A DNA stretch of 64,000 nt from Blastomussa wellsi (Eukaryota > Cnidaria > Anthozoa > Scleractinia > Plerogyridae). The notes beneath the pieces are model-generated. The model ran no database searches, was not told the DNA's origin, and was given only the letters and a program-made list of their open reading frames with translations. The translations under genes were made by a program, and so were the position numbers. Within the stretch, counting starts at the first letter, position 1. Every line of letters begins with the position of its first letter. Location of the stretch: contig OX393562.1 in assembly GCA_947652115.1 (NCBI GenBank), forward strand, positions 12,971,001-13,035,000, given 5' to 3'. Below are positions 1-11,676 of the stretch, piece after piece.

Positions 1-132
1 AGTCCCAGATGGGATTTGAACCCACGACCCTCCGTGATCTAGTCGGGTGCTCTAACCACTGAGCTACTGGTTCAGTGGTTAGAGCATCCGACTAGATCAC
101 AGAGGGTCGTGGGTTCAAATCCCATCTGGGAC
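1..132. pseudogene. Head-to-head inverted pair of tRNA-like sequences
   Basis: Bases 1-70 read on the minus strand, and bases 71-132 on the plus strand, carry the same tRNA-like sequence: a D-arm (GCTCAGTGGTTAGAGC), a putative anticodon region around CTAGATC, a T-arm (GGGTTCAAATCCC) and a 3' acceptor strand CTGGGAC. The 5' acceptor strand is cut to about CCAG at the junction, so neither copy has a complete acceptor stem. The anticodon stem pairs poorly. The copies differ at a few bases. This fits a duplicated tRNA pseudogene or a tRNA-derived SINE head rather than a working tRNA; the window edge hides what lies to the left. Confidence 0.55.
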
Positions 133-3100
133 TCGGATTTTTTCCGAGTTTCCGTTGATGCCATTTCAATGTTGATTTATTTCTTTCATTGCTCTCTTGG
201 TGGTATATTAACTACCTTGGTAAAAATATTTCCAGATTTTTTGCACACAATTTTTTTCTTTCAAAGTTTAAAAATACAAGTACTGAGCTGTATGCAAAAC
301 ATCTTCGTCAGGCCGTAATAATGTCATTGTTGAATAATCAAGCAGTGCATATATCCATTATATCTTCTTTTATCTTGAAACAAAATAGATAACAATACTA
401 TCACGGTAGCTTCTCTCAATGCACGGGGCCTTGGGAATAACGCCAAAAGAAGAGAAACTTTTAATTGGCTCAGATCTAAAAAATACTCGATTTACATGTT
501 GCAAGAAGTACATTGTTCCCAAGAAAATTCATCTATATGGGCTACTGAATGGGGGTACAACAGCCTTTTCAGCTCTTTCTCCAGCAGCAAAGCTGGCGTA
601 AGCATTCTTTTTAATAACAACTTCGATCTTCAAATTATGAAAACCTATATTGACGATTCAGGGCGCTTTATCTTGTGTGACTTAATAACAAATGGAAAAA
701 GTATAACCTTAGAAAATATTTACGCCCCAAATGAAGACGACCCTGCCTTCTTTAAAAATCTCCTTGGTCACCTTCACGATTTCGAAGGAGACGAAATCAT
801 CATTGGAGGTGACTTCAATCTAGTCCTTGATGTAGAGAAAGACAAAAAAGGTGGCCTGCCCAAAACACATTGCAACGCACAAAAAAACATTTATGAGATA
901 TGCGATAATCTTGGTCTTGTTGATGCCTGGAGAATATTGAACCCCGAGGAAAGAAGGTATACTTGGCGTCAAACACAGCCCACTATTCACTGCAGACTAG
1001 ATTTCTTCTTAACAAGTCATAGTTTTCTGGGATGCATTACTTCCGCAGACATTTACCTGGTTTTAAGACAGAACACTCAATGATCACACTAAATATATCT
1101 CTTCATTCAAACTTTAGAGGGCCTGGTTTTTGGAAACTCAACACATCGCTTCTGGCCAATAAGAACTACATTGATTTGATAAGGTTAACTATCCATGAAA
1201 CACAGAGCGAATACGAAAACGACGAGTCAATAAACCCTGCGCTACTTTGAGTAAACTCAAAACTCGGGAGAAATCTCTCAGCTTCGCTGCTGCAAAAAGC
1301 GTAAAACTCTGCATAAACAGCATGAGTTAGAAGAAAAAATTGCTTCACTAGTAAAAGAATTGGAACAGCCGGACGCCATTAGTGAAATCCAAAAAACAAG
1401 TAAATCAGAACAACTTGAATTATTCAAAAGTGAATTAGAAGAGATAATTAAAGTACGTGCCCAAGGGGCAATCTTGAGAAGCAAAATTAAATGGTACAAT
1501 TAAGGCGAAAAAAACACTAAATATTTTCTAAATCTTGAGAAAAGACACTTCAAACTGTGCACAATAAGCCAGCTTAAAATCACTGATCAAGAATTTGTCA
1601 CATCTGACAAAGAAATCCTTGCTGAATGTGAAACCTTTTATAAAAAGCTTTATACAGCCCAGGAAAACGTGATAGCAACAGAAAATGATTTTTTCCTACC
1701 TGAAAATGACACGGTTCTGGACAATAACGAGGCAATGAGTTGCGAAGGACATTTAACACAACAGGAGTGTCTAAAAGCTTTAGGAAGTATGGATCGGGAC
1801 AAAACCCCTGGAACTGATGGACCTCCGGCTGAGTTCTATAAAATATTTTGGAATGACCTGTCTCCTCTTTTGATAAACGCACTCAACTATTCATATGATG
1901 AAGGAAGCCTTTCGATCACACAAAGACGTGGAATCATTAAACTCATACCAAAAAAGGACTGTTTCCTAAAAGGACGATTTATTGGGGAAAATATTAGATT
2001 GATCGATGACAATATAAATTACGCTTCTCAAAAAAATATTCCAGGCCTATTACTTTTTATAGATTTCGGAAAGGCCTTTGACTCGCTCGAATGGTCTTTT
2101 ATCGAGCGCCCACTACATTACTTTGGTTTTGGTTCTTCTTTGATAAGCTGGTTTCAAACGTTTTACAAGAACATAGAAAGCTGTATCATAAACAATGGCT
2201 GGACGAGCTGTTTTTTTTAAATTACAGAGAGGTGTTAGGCAGGGCTGCCCTCTTTCGCCGTACCTATTTATATCATCTGCTTAAATCTTAGCTAAAGCAA
2301 CCAGGTCGAACAAGAGCATTAAAGGAATATCGGTAAACCATACAGAATTGAAAATTAGCCAGTATGTAGATGACACAACCTTCATTCTTAACGGCCCCAG
2401 AGAGTCATTATCGGCTACACTTGAGGCGATCGAAACTTTCGGCAATATGTCTGGCCTCTGACTAAACAGTAAAAAGACCGAAGCTCTATGGATAGGATCG
2501 ATGGCGGGAAATAAGGAAAAACTTTTTCCAGAGAAAAACTTTAAATGGCCAGAAAACAAGGTAAAGGTCCTTGGTGTCTGGCTTTCTACCAATCCCGATA
2601 TCACATTAAATATAAACTATAGGGAAAAAGCGGATAACATAAGAAACATCTTAAGCAATTGGAAATATCGCCGGCTGACGTTAATCGGCAAAATCCAAGT
2701 TATTAAAAGTTTAGCAGCATCTCATCTTACGTACATTTTAGCCCCACTGGCGACAAATCATAAAATTATCAAAGAAATGAACGATCTTTTCTACAGCTTT
2801 CTTTGGAACAATAAAGGTGATAAGATTAAGCGAAGCGTCATGATAAACGACTATAGAAACGGAGGGTTAAAAATGGTCGACATTGCTTTGTTTACCAAAT
2901 CGCTCAAGACTATTTGGATAGATCTAGCTGCGGAAAATGGAAAGATTTTTTTGAACTTGAACTTGGCAAATATGGCGGCAAATTAGTCTTTACAGGTAAT
3001 TTACACAAATATGACATTTCAAAGACGATATCGGTCCAAAACCCTTTTCTACAAGAAATTTTAGAAATATGGTCAGAGATTAACTTTGATGACAAAATCA

Positions 3101-4008
3101 AAACCGAACAGCAATTTCTTTAACAACAAATATGGCAGAATTCGCTTATCAGGATTGAAAACAAACCGATCTTCTACAAACATTTTTTCCTGCATGGAAT
3201 CACTAAGGTAGCCCAGTTAAAGACGGACTCGCGCAGCTTTCTCTCCCATGCAGATTTTATTAGCACTTGCAATATACGAATACAACCCATAAAGTATTTC
3301 GGCCTTATTTCTGCCATGCGACACCATTATAACACCAACTTTCTCGGCAATGAACCTAGTAGCGTAGACACTCCCGATACATTCTCCGAGACTTTTGTTA
3401 AGAGCGCTAAAGCGAACAGAGTTGAATACCAGAAGCTCCTCTCTTCTAAAAGCACCGTACCTGTCAAAAGTCAAGAGAAATGGAATGGCAGCATTAAATC
3501 TGATGAAGGATGTTCCATGGATTGGACTAGCGTTTATTGTCTGGCAAGATATTATATTTGGAGCTGCAAGGTCAACAAAAAGATTCCGAATTTAACAGCT
3601 TTTCTTGCGTCCCTTAAATCGCAGTTTCACATAGAGTCCAACAACCTCGATGCAATTTCTAGGAAACGGGATCCTTTACTTCCACTTCTCAACATCGCCT
3701 AGTCTTTGGTACCAGAAAAGATCTTCCATCTGTCTACTTTCCGCAAGCGAACCAAGGCCATAATACAATTGAGAGTCAGACATACCGCCTTTAATCTTGC
3801 ATATCTTTCTGCACTGCTTATTAACTAATTACTTTTATGATTACTTTGTTATTGCTTATAATAATAGTTAAAAAAATGGAGTCGATGTTATTAGTCTTAT
3901 TAGTTTTCCCGTACGATGTTAAGTCATTGTTTTTTTCGTCTATGCGTGTTTCTTTTTTTGTAATAAGTGCTAGTATGTGAGTGAACAAATAAAAATTAAA
4001 AAAAAAAA
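133..4008 (+). mobile_element. Degenerate L1/Tx1-type LINE (ORF2 remnant)
   Basis: A non-LTR retrotransposon on the plus strand. From about 391 the frames encode an AP-like endonuclease: an LQEVH motif, a GGDFN motif at 805-819 and a C-terminal SMITL block near 1080. A reverse transcriptase follows: fingers near 1921-1970, FIDFGKAFDSLEW near 2056-2095, RQGCPLSPYLF near 2240-2270, and the catalytic YVDD at 2363-2374. A conserved LINE C-terminal region runs to about 3702. The frame is broken by a shift near 1030-1070, stops near 1250 and 1501, a shift at the T-run 2212-2218, and stops near 2290, 2460 and 2985. An A-rich tail at 3998-4008 marks the 3' end. The left boundary is uncertain and no ORF1 was found, so it is probably 5'-truncated. 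The motif style suggests the L1/Tx1 group. It cannot move on its own. Confidence 0.85.
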
Positions 4009-4673
4009 CTATACTGTGGCAAATTTCAATGTTGTCAGGTAAAATGTTTAAATGCATTTTGGTATTAAATGATTGCAGTATTTGTATGTTTTGCGAATAG
4101 AAACGTGAATATAAATCGTATTTTTATGTGAAACATGATTTGGCATTTTTACGTGAAAACGTGATTGCCTTGAACGTTATTATCGAAGCTTATCTACCTA
4201 CCGGAGGTCACATTTGTCGATTTTCAGGAGGAATTTCGGCGAGCCGGTTAGACGAAACAGAAATTTTTCTTTCGGATGCGGCAATTTTTAGCGACCAATG
4301 GAAGGTACTTCACGAACATTGCAATAGACAGAAATTTTTCAGGCAATTTCAAGCTGAAGAAGGAAAACATCCATTACTTTAATTGCTCTACAATATCTAC
4401 CTCCAGGATGTCAAGTGTTTCGTACATCGACCTATGGGAGGTAATCCGCGAGCATTACAGAAAAACGTCAGAGGAACTAAGGGTGGACCGTTTCACTTCC
4501 GAGGGGGAGGAGGGAGGGGGGTTGGTGATTTGGTACAGGCGCGAATTTTTTCAAACCCTTTCATGCACAGGAAATTTTTTAATCGGTCCATGTGTGTGCA
4601 TGATATTTTTTCTCCATATAACAGGAATTTTTTCTGCTCACTGAACGTGCGTGATTTTTTTTGGCACTGGTCG

Positions 4674-4702
4674 TAATAAAATAATAATAATAATAATAAT
4701 AA
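4674..4702. repeat. (ATA)n microsatellite
   Basis: Uninterrupted ATA/AAT triplets after a short AATAAAATAAT lead. No coding context. Confidence 0.85.
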
Positions 4703-4990
4703 TTTTTGTTTTCTTCAAGTGTGCTTACAGGATATTTTTTCAATAAATGTAATAGAAATCTACAAGACCACTGCAACAAACCGATGAGTGCCGGATCACT
4801 TGTAGACCTGGATCAGTAAATTATTCACAAAGCAAACTATAAATAGCCTTTCAACAGGTTCCGGGGGTGGGTCGGGGTGGGTAATGCCCAACCGCCCCCG
4901 ACTAGCCGGAGCCTGCTCGCAGGCTAGCTGTAAACGGCAGACTAATCCTGACGGCGAAAGCGATGAAAAATAAACAAGACAGATAAAACA

Positions 4991-5040
4991 GCTAACCCGA
5001 TATTTCGGTTTGCAAGACAAACCTTCCTCAGGGGCTGAGC
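4991..5040 (-). ncRNA. Hammerhead-ribozyme-like motif in a repeat fragment
   Basis: Read on the minus strand this has the hammerhead order. There is a CTGAGGA box (consensus CUGANGA), then a perfect 6-bp stem GGTTTG/CAAACC with loop TCTTG, then GAAA, then TATC as a possible cleavage site. Flanking CCC and GGG form a helix I, with GCT/AGC as an outer helix beyond an internal loop. Helix III would be only the self-complementary ATAT, which would favour dimers. One extra A lies between the CTGAGGA box and stem II, a departure from the textbook core. Such minimal motifs are known from the terminal repeats of Penelope-like retroelements. Activity is inferred, not shown. Confidence 0.4.
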
Positions 5041-5533
5041 GAACAAAAAAGTGTGACAAAATCACCCAGCCCCTCACCCCAGAAATCAAATGGTCCTGCC
5101 CTATGATGTTCGCTTTCAGAGAATTTCAATCGGACAAAACTGCACTGCAGTTGCAATCTTTTTCACTGTTCCTCAGTTTTGAGAATCAGCGGATCTACCA
5201 ACATGTGGTTACGTTAAATGTTGCGCATCCACCTGCAGAAATTCTTCTTGTTTACAACTGGTTGAACCCGGCGACATAGCCATCATTTATCACAGAACTT
5301 TACCGTCATTTTCACACAGCAAGCGAGACTGGACAACATTTTCTGGTTAATGATTAAAATTCCTTACCAACATCCGGTGCCATCGTACAATCGTCGTAAG
5401 TGTTCGTTACGGAACATCCGAAGATGACCTCCGGCAGGTCGATGTCGTAGAGGCTTGGATGCTAAGCTGAAGGTTTGGTTACGTAGCCAGATAAAAAACA
5501 TTTGAAAGTTTGTGGAAAAGTGACAACAGAGCA

Positions 5534-5540
5534 TATATAA
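5534..5540 (+). promoter_or_regulatory. Possible TATA box for the CCDC125-like gene
   Basis: TATATAA lies 49 bases upstream of the chosen ATG at 5589, which would leave a very short 5' UTR. It is the only TATA-like element close to the start. AT-rich background makes chance occurrence likely. Confidence 0.3.
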
Positions 5541-5588
5541 TTTTGTGAATATTTCACAAAACCTTTTCTTGATTTTCTTTTGTTACTC

Positions 5589-8500
5589 ATGTCCTTTGTC
5601 GCTTCCGATGGAAAGAAATCCCATAGCAGCCGCGGATCTTTCTCATCTGACGATTCTTCTGTCGATTTGGGTTTAGGATTTGGCCTAAAGCCGGGTGGTC
5701 TTCCAAAGCAGGATGATTCGATTAGCACCGATTTAGAAATATTTAGCTTGTTTCAGAATCCAACAGCAACTATAGAACCCGAGGAGACTGATGAAAAGGG
5801 TCAACAGCGATCCAAGCCTTTCACATGGAAGAGTAGTTTACAAGAGAGCGTAGAACACTTGAAAGAAATTAAGGGTGGGATATCACGCATCTCGAAATGG
5901 GGTTTACCCAAAAGGAGTTTCTCTCTAAAGTTAAGGAAAAGAACAAACAGTGACAATATGATCACGAATGATGATATAAGACTTACTAAAGAAAAGACTC
6001 TTGGACTGCGCAGGATAAATTCTGCCAGAGGTAAGCTATAATTAGACAAGATTTTGTATAACTCCACACTGGCTACCGGTATGTGTACATGCGGTTGCGG
6101 GTATAAACTTGGGTGTGTGACTATTTTTGTCGCGATGCCTTGGATTTGACGTTTTTCTTAAATAAGGTTTACTTAAGCGTATGTATAAATTATTTCAAAG
6201 GGTAAATCTTTAGTATTTTTAAAAGGTCCTTTAAAAAGAGCAAGGTAGTAGTCAAGTCATAAAATTAAACAGGTAACTGTTACAGCTGGGTAGGTAGAGA
6301 CACTATTTTGAGGCAAAGTTTTCAATTGAGCTTTTTGGTGTCATGTTTTTTCAATCTCAATCTCAAATCTTTATTTAAACACGGTTAAAAAATTCATCAG
6401 GTTTGTTACATATAAAATTAAACTACAAACAATATTTATAATAATAAATACATATCTAAAAAGTCTCTTAGAAATACTAATTAGAATTACCCTAAACTAT
6501 ACCTGTTTTCCATGAATGCCGTGTATCTAACTTAATTCACTAAAATGAAAGTTTAACAATTGCTTAAAACGAGCTAGAGATTTCTCTTGCCTAAGATTGC
6601 AGGGCAGACTATTCCAGAGAGTTGCACCTCTATAGCTAAAGCTCCTTTTTAGATAGTTGGTTCTTGGTAGAGGGACATTTAATTTGTTCATAGAGTCCCT
6701 TAAGACATAGCCTGACGTACTGCGCTCAGTAAACATAGAGGATAAATGGTCAGGAGCCAGATTATTAAGAGCTTTGAACACCATTAGAGCTTCTTGAAAT
6801 GTTGTTCTCGTGACTTGATTATCTGCAGTGATATCTTAGGAACCATCCAAAAGTATTTATTCATTACCATTAAATTATTCCCTGGTAATAATTTGACTCG
6901 TTTTTATTAAGTGCATAGAAACCCCACCTTATAATAGCCACTTGTTTTATGTATGAGTCAAATTTTGCAAAACGAAAGTAAAACCATTTATTCAGCCACC
7001 TTACTTATGCATGTATGTCATACATACCTCAGATCTTTGTCCAGTTCTTTGTGGTTTGAACATAACAAGCTAGATAAGATTAAGTAAGGTACTAACCCTA
7101 AAAAGCGAAATAGAATGCTCTTCAGTTCCCACTATGCTTTTAAGTCTGATATTTGTTCTTAATCTCTGAGAGAACATTCAGAGAAAAAGCAAGGCTCGTT
7201 TTTTCAAAGGCCTCATAGTCAAGCCTAAAAATATAACAATGAGCAAAAAATGCAGTGTTCATTCTCAGTCTGTATCATAGCAGTGAGGCACTGACTCTAT
7301 GGGTATTTCTGAGGAAATGGGAGGCATGATGATTACTACCGAAAATCTGTCAAGATTGAACCTGGAAGATTTGAAAATTTGCTGCTGATGTCAGATATTT
7401 ATTTCGCTGAGAACACTGACTACACTGTCAGGCAAATCTACACTAAAAATGAAAAATCTGCTTAGAAAATTGAAGATTAAAACAATGAGATGAGCATGAG
7501 GTCTGGGGTACTCGTAGAGTGGCTCAGTAGTTAAACTTGAGGGCATTCATATTTTTTGTCATATATATGTACTTGAGGCATTGAATTTACATTAATACTG
7601 ATGTTTTATAGTTTTGGCATTTTTGAAACTTATCATATGAAGGATGTTTGTACCCAAACACTTGATTTAAACCATTGTTTCTCTTTTAATCCATCTGTGT
7701 CTTACCAGTTTTAATGCTATTACTAAACACTTGTTTCACGGTCTGCAGTGGAGAGAAGATCACTTGTAGAGGAAGATGAGTATCGTACCCTTCAATGTAA
7801 GCTTTTCAAAGCTAGACAAGTGAGTTGAATTTCACTTGCTGTACTCAATATCACATTTTTACTGGGTCATATGGGATTGCTTCCAAAACAGCCTTGTTTC
7901 TTGACTGTTCAGAATTTTCTCTGCTAAACAACCAAAGGTGAAGTCTACATTAGGGAAGATCGGATTGGCCCACGTAGCCAGAGCTAATATATTCCATTTT
8001 CTGTAGCATATGGAACTTATATCTGCTCCTTCCTGGATGGGATGCTCGTCCACCGTAGGGTTGCCCACCCTCCCTCTCCCCCCCCCCCCCTCCAGCATTA
8101 AATTAATTACTTAGTACATGTATGGAAATGGGATAATATATAGAAATATGAAGCCCTTTTATTTTATTTGCAATTGTGTACCATCACGTTTGACCCCTAT
8201 GGGTTGAAAACTTCAATCTCACACCTGACCATGCCTACAGACCAATTTCTTGTGACTTTCTGAAACATTTAAGCCAGTACAGCCTTAACTGGTACAGCTT
8301 CTAATTATATTTAAACTAGAGGCAATGAATTAAAATAAAGTAAGTGCAAATGATGGTACTGTCTGTCCCCAAAATTCTCAGATGTGCTTGAAACAAAGTT
8401 GTGTTTGACAAAACACATCCTGTGACTGGGGCCCAGAAGTCTTTGGAATGCCTTTGGGAATGTTTGGAATGTCCTCAGAAGGCTTTGGACGACTTTGGAT

Positions 8501-11500
8501 ATGGTTGGGTTGTTTTTAGAATTCCCCAACAACAATATCATGCCTTTAATGCAGGGAAAGTTGGCAGGTGTACAATGACAGGGTTGTCCCTAATGCCCGG
8601 CAGCCGGCAAAAGAAACCGGCTACTTGGGTCATTTGTGCAGGCTACCTTTGTGATTTTGTATTCTAACAAATGACAATCTGAATCAGTCACCATCCGGCT
8701 ACTTCCAATTTTTTGCCAGCTTTTTCAAATGTTGTGGACAATCCTGCAATGACCTCTATGCCTATGTTAATGATTACCGTGATATTCACCCCAGGATGTA
8801 CAAAATTGAGAAGGAGTACTGTTTGGCTCAGTACAAATTCCATCTATTATAACAAATTACTTGTTGTTCTGACTGATTTTTCCAACTTTCAGGAAATTGA
8901 AAATTTAACTTTGGATTTGGAAGCTTGCCAGCAACAACTACAAAGCAAATATGGTGCTGTAAAAATTATCCAAAGCTTGTCTCGTTTTGAGCAAGCACAA
9001 CAAAAGCAACATTCCAGAAAGGCCCTGGAGGCAAGCAAAAGACTTGAACAGGTCAGTTCACACAGAGCCAATGGTAAAAATTAACATTGGTAATTATTTG
9101 TGTCAGTCTGTTATAAATTTCCCTCAGCTTTGGTTTCTATTGAACAATTTTGAGAGAGTATTGAACTACAGAAATTTTAAATGGATTAATACCTCCATTT
9201 GAGCTATTTATCTCTTACATAATATGTTATTTAGGAGGTGAATTTTCTCCAGTGGGAGCTGGAACTGAAGCAGAGTTACTTGTTGGACGTGAACAAACCT
9301 GGGCTGAGAGGTTTGACAGAGTAGCCACAGAAAATGCTGCTCTGATGGTCGCTCTTCAGACAAGATCAGATGAACTGAGGAAGGTTGCCATGGAGAAAAT
9401 GAGTAAGTGACATTTAAAGAGTTGTTTGTACATTACTTTTCTAGTGCCTCTCTTCACCTTGGTGTATAAATGGGTACTTAAGAATTAAATGCAGGAGATT
9501 AACACTGTGATGAACTAGCATCTCCTCCAGGGGGGTTGGATACTCCCAATTGCTTCATGCTATAAAAACTGGGATAAATTCCATCCTGGTAGGCCATTCT
9601 CGCACACAGGTCTTGCACTGTGTTGAATAGTAATTTAACTGGTAACAATCCAATAAGAGGCCGCGATGTTGTCAAAATGTTTCTGCAGCACTGATGCGTG
9701 ATCGTGATGAGTTAGCAGCTGCCTTGGAAGTTCGAGACAGGATCAAATATGATCTGAACACTCCTGAGAGGGAAGAAATCTTATCAACAGGAGATCTCAT
9801 TATCGAGGTAAACAATTACAACAAGAATTGATTGGTATTTATAAACTTTGTCTAGTTTCACTTCCTTAACAAGTAATTTATAGATGAAACACTTGAGGCA
9901 TTTTTGCCTTTGTGATGTTGTTGAAGGAAGGTTTTAGTTAATACACTTTGGATCTACAAATAAATTGAGAAGCTTGACATACAAAACCATACTGCTACCT
10001 TCCTTATTTTCCAGCTCACTCAGTTGTTAACCCATTTAGCTCTGCTGCTTACATGAAGTCAGTCATATCCTTCTACTCATTTTTCTCCATTCTTTTAACA
10101 GATTGCTCTGTTTTGCTCACAGCCAATAACTAATGATCAGCAGAAGTCATGTTATTCACATTGTCTCACAGTCATTATTTGGGCCGTCAAGCAATGCTTG
10201 GGAAAGGATTGAAGCATGACAAACAGAAGCTGTGAATGAGGCGACTAATACCTTAACTGTAATTAAGAATGATACCCTCTGATTGTGTGTGTGTTGTTTT
10301 GTTTTGTTATTGAACACAGTTAGCAACTCTCGGGGCCTGTCAGTGCAGAGGTAAAAACCAGGAGCCATGTGCATGTGCAAGAGCTGCAGTGGATGCTAAG
10401 CGGGACATTGCAAAACTCAAACACGAGGTGATCGTGCAATGATAATTAATCAGTAACATAAACTTACAAAATATTCAATGTTTTCTCTTTCTTGAGCCAA
10501 AAGAAATGGCTGTGAAGGAGGGTTTTAATTATTGGGCATCCCTGCAGATTTCAAATTTTACTTCGTGTATCAGAGGCAGGTAAGAAGTAGGAATGAAACT
10601 GGCACCTACACGCAGGCTTGCTTCACAAGAACTTGATTTTAAAAACGCGCACAGGTAATTAACGTTGGGTGCTTTGGTATTGTCTTCCAAGTTGGGGTAA
10701 CTCAGTTATTAATTATTAGGGCAATACTGATTTGAGGGTTTGGAAAAAGTTAATTGTTACTGAACAATTAGACTCTGAGTTCAAGCTTTCTATGAGTGAA
10801 TAGTCAATGAGGCACAGCAGAAACGCAATCCGTTTTACCATTTTATGAAATTTTGAGCGAAAAATTAAGGAAAATATTGCCTTCAATGAGCAACGTGTGC
10901 GCGAGCGTTTTCCATCGGCGAATAGAGAACAGTGAGAGAACCAATCAGATTCATGGATTTTCAATAGAGTACAGCTGAGTTTCTACTAATTTCTACTAAT
11001 TTCTAATAGAAGTCTTAGAAAGGGTAGAGCTAAAAATTGCTTTTCTTTCCCACTTCAAATATACACCTGATGTATTTTCTGCCCTGTAATCCTGGTGAGA
11101 TCGTGAAGATTGATAAGCACATGCTTCCTACAAAAGTGCAGCTGGAGCAGATTTTTGGCTGATAGCTATGATTGGTAGATCAAGTTTGTTCCTTGTTACT
11201 TGCAACGAAGGATTTTTCTGCGTGTCCGTCCCGATTTCCCTCCCTCAACAAAATTTGACAGGTGTCTAAATTCCTAGTCCCCACACGGAAAGCAGATGGG
11301 TACAGCTAATTATGTTCTCTCTGCTATTAATAAAATATACTATGTTTTTGTTATGTTGCTTAATGCCAGTCAAGTATTGTTCAGTAATAATACCAGGGCC
11401 TCTTTATTAATATAATTTGGTTTTATCAACTGGGTTGATAATGTGAATTGGCCACCTTAAAGAGATTCAAGAGCTGACGTTTCGAGCGTTAGCCCTTCGT

Positions 11501-11644
11501 CGATTCGTTAGCCTTTCGTCGGATTCGCTCCGACGAAGGGCTAACGCTCGAAACATCAGCAATTGAATCTTTTTACGGTGGCCAATTCACATTATCAACC
11601 CAGTTGATAAAACCAAATTATATTGTTATGCTTCCCACCGACGA

Positions 11645-11676
<32 letters not shown>

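Larger units (their letters stand above)
4009..5533. other. Intergenic stretch between LINE and CCDC125
   Basis: No coding exon is supported here. It holds an ATA microsatellite (4674-4702), a G-rich segment at 4861-4915 and an interspersed-repeat fragment ending in a hammerhead-like motif (4991-5040). The remainder shows nothing recognisable. Confidence 0.5.

Noticed and set aside
7749..7796. CCDC125 exon 2 ending at the GTAAGC donor
   Set aside because: Joining to exon 3 from there makes TGA; the downstream GTGAGT at 7820 keeps the frame and restores the family spacing.
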